DNA of 23,498 nt, taken from positions 1 through 23,498 of IMG/VR virus record IMGVR_UViG_3300006749_000143; one strand, given 5' to 3'. Shown here piece after piece: positions 23,146 through 23,498 of this stretch. The first letter of the stretch is position 1. Each line of letters begins with the position of its first letter. The position numbers and the translations under genes are program-made. Under the pieces are notes generated by a model. It ran no database searches and was not told the origin of the DNA. It saw only the letters and a program-made list of their open reading frames with translations. This DNA comes from a virus.

Positions 23146-23498
23146 ATGAGTGCACAATATAATAATTTTTCAGTATCCGAAATAAATTTTATCGAGACAT
23201 TTGGAGATGACCTAGGGAACACCGGTACACACGTTATAAGGGTAACGCCTGACTCAGGATATTCAATTGATGTAAATGACTTTAGCGTAGTTGCACCCTT
23301 TAGCCCTTACATAGATCAATCATCTATAGTTCTAGCGCAAAATATAAATGAGGTAACAATTAGCTTTAATTTGTTAGCAGGCACATTAATGCCTGAAAAT
23401 GCCATTGAAATACCTTTGTGTATATCTGGTTTTGCAACATTAGATGAGTTTACTATTAATGGTAATTATGCCTATGCGACTAGCGGGTTTACCCCTCC
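23146..23498 (+). CDS. Tail-associated protein, 5' part only
   Basis: An ATG one base after the preceding stop opens a frame that runs off the right edge (117 complete codons). The start MSAQYNNFSVSEINFIETFG is followed by THVIRVTPDSGYSIDVNDFS and INEVTISFNLLAGTLMPENA, an alternating beta pattern with a GYSIDVNDFS phrase resembling repeat units in tail fibre or adhesin beta sandwiches. Adjacent to the giant tail protein, it is probably a fibre or fibre-attachment protein. The C-terminal part is missing, so a closer call is not possible. Confidence 0.65.
   Translation, partial: MSAQYNNFSVSEINFIETFGDDLGNTGTHVIRVTPDSGYSIDVNDFSVVAPFSPYIDQSSIVLAQNINEVTISFNLLAGTLMPENAIEIPLCISGFATLDEFTINGNYAYATSGFTP

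Noticed and set aside
1-23498. tRNA genes, CRISPR arrays, insertion sequences, integrase or attachment sites
   Set aside because: I looked for cloverleaf patterns, regularly spaced direct repeats, transposase motifs and integrase motifs and saw none.

Overview
The window is a stretch of a tailed-phage genome (podovirus-type), AT-rich, with every supported gene on the + strand and almost no non-coding DNA. The morphogenesis gene order (TerL, portal, acidic scaffold, major capsid protein, connector/ring proteins, giant tail protein) and several sequence signatures (portal TGLNEARDGS, the tail protein's N-terminal NKDLDERLVPNGEYRDALN and its FKFPRFAFRYKYKDG motif) resemble marine flavobacterial podoviruses and the crAss-like phages. 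Start codons are mostly preceded by A/T-rich leaders rather than Shine-Dalgarno sequences, which fits a Bacteroidota host. The host is an inference; no host marker gene is present. Family calls come from motif recognition by eye, not from searches.

Layout. 1-515: the 3' end of an unidentified gene and a small orphan gene. 536-2773: a phage GroEL chaperonin, overlapping GroES co-chaperonin, and a winged-helix-like regulator. 2775-5155: five small or lysine-rich proteins sharing short SP-x-K motifs, one of which carries an HExxH zinc-peptidase motif. 5143-5831: a nested set of tiny genes (44-aa single-TM protein, 49-aa Cys protein) leading into a holin-like protein. 5821-7275: small proteins including a coiled-coil protein, a protein that looks like two GroES-type barrels in tandem, and a candidate small terminase. 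7275-14668: TerL, portal, scaffold and major capsid protein. 14669-17213: two RNA hairpins, a conserved structural protein and two connector proteins. 17217-23498: a 1975-aa tail protein with Ig/cadherin-like modules at its C-terminus and the start of a further tail protein.

How it fits together. From 2079 to 9482 nearly every gene overlaps or abuts the next (ATGA, TAATG, or longer overlaps), suggesting one long translationally coupled transcript. The chaperonin pair probably assists folding of virion proteins such as the capsid protein. The scaffold and capsid genes stand in a less compressed block, and hairpins after the capsid gene and after the following gene probably set mRNA ends or stability. 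The SP-x-K group, the microgenes near the holin and the two-barrel GroES-like protein are the least explained parts and the best candidates for something new.
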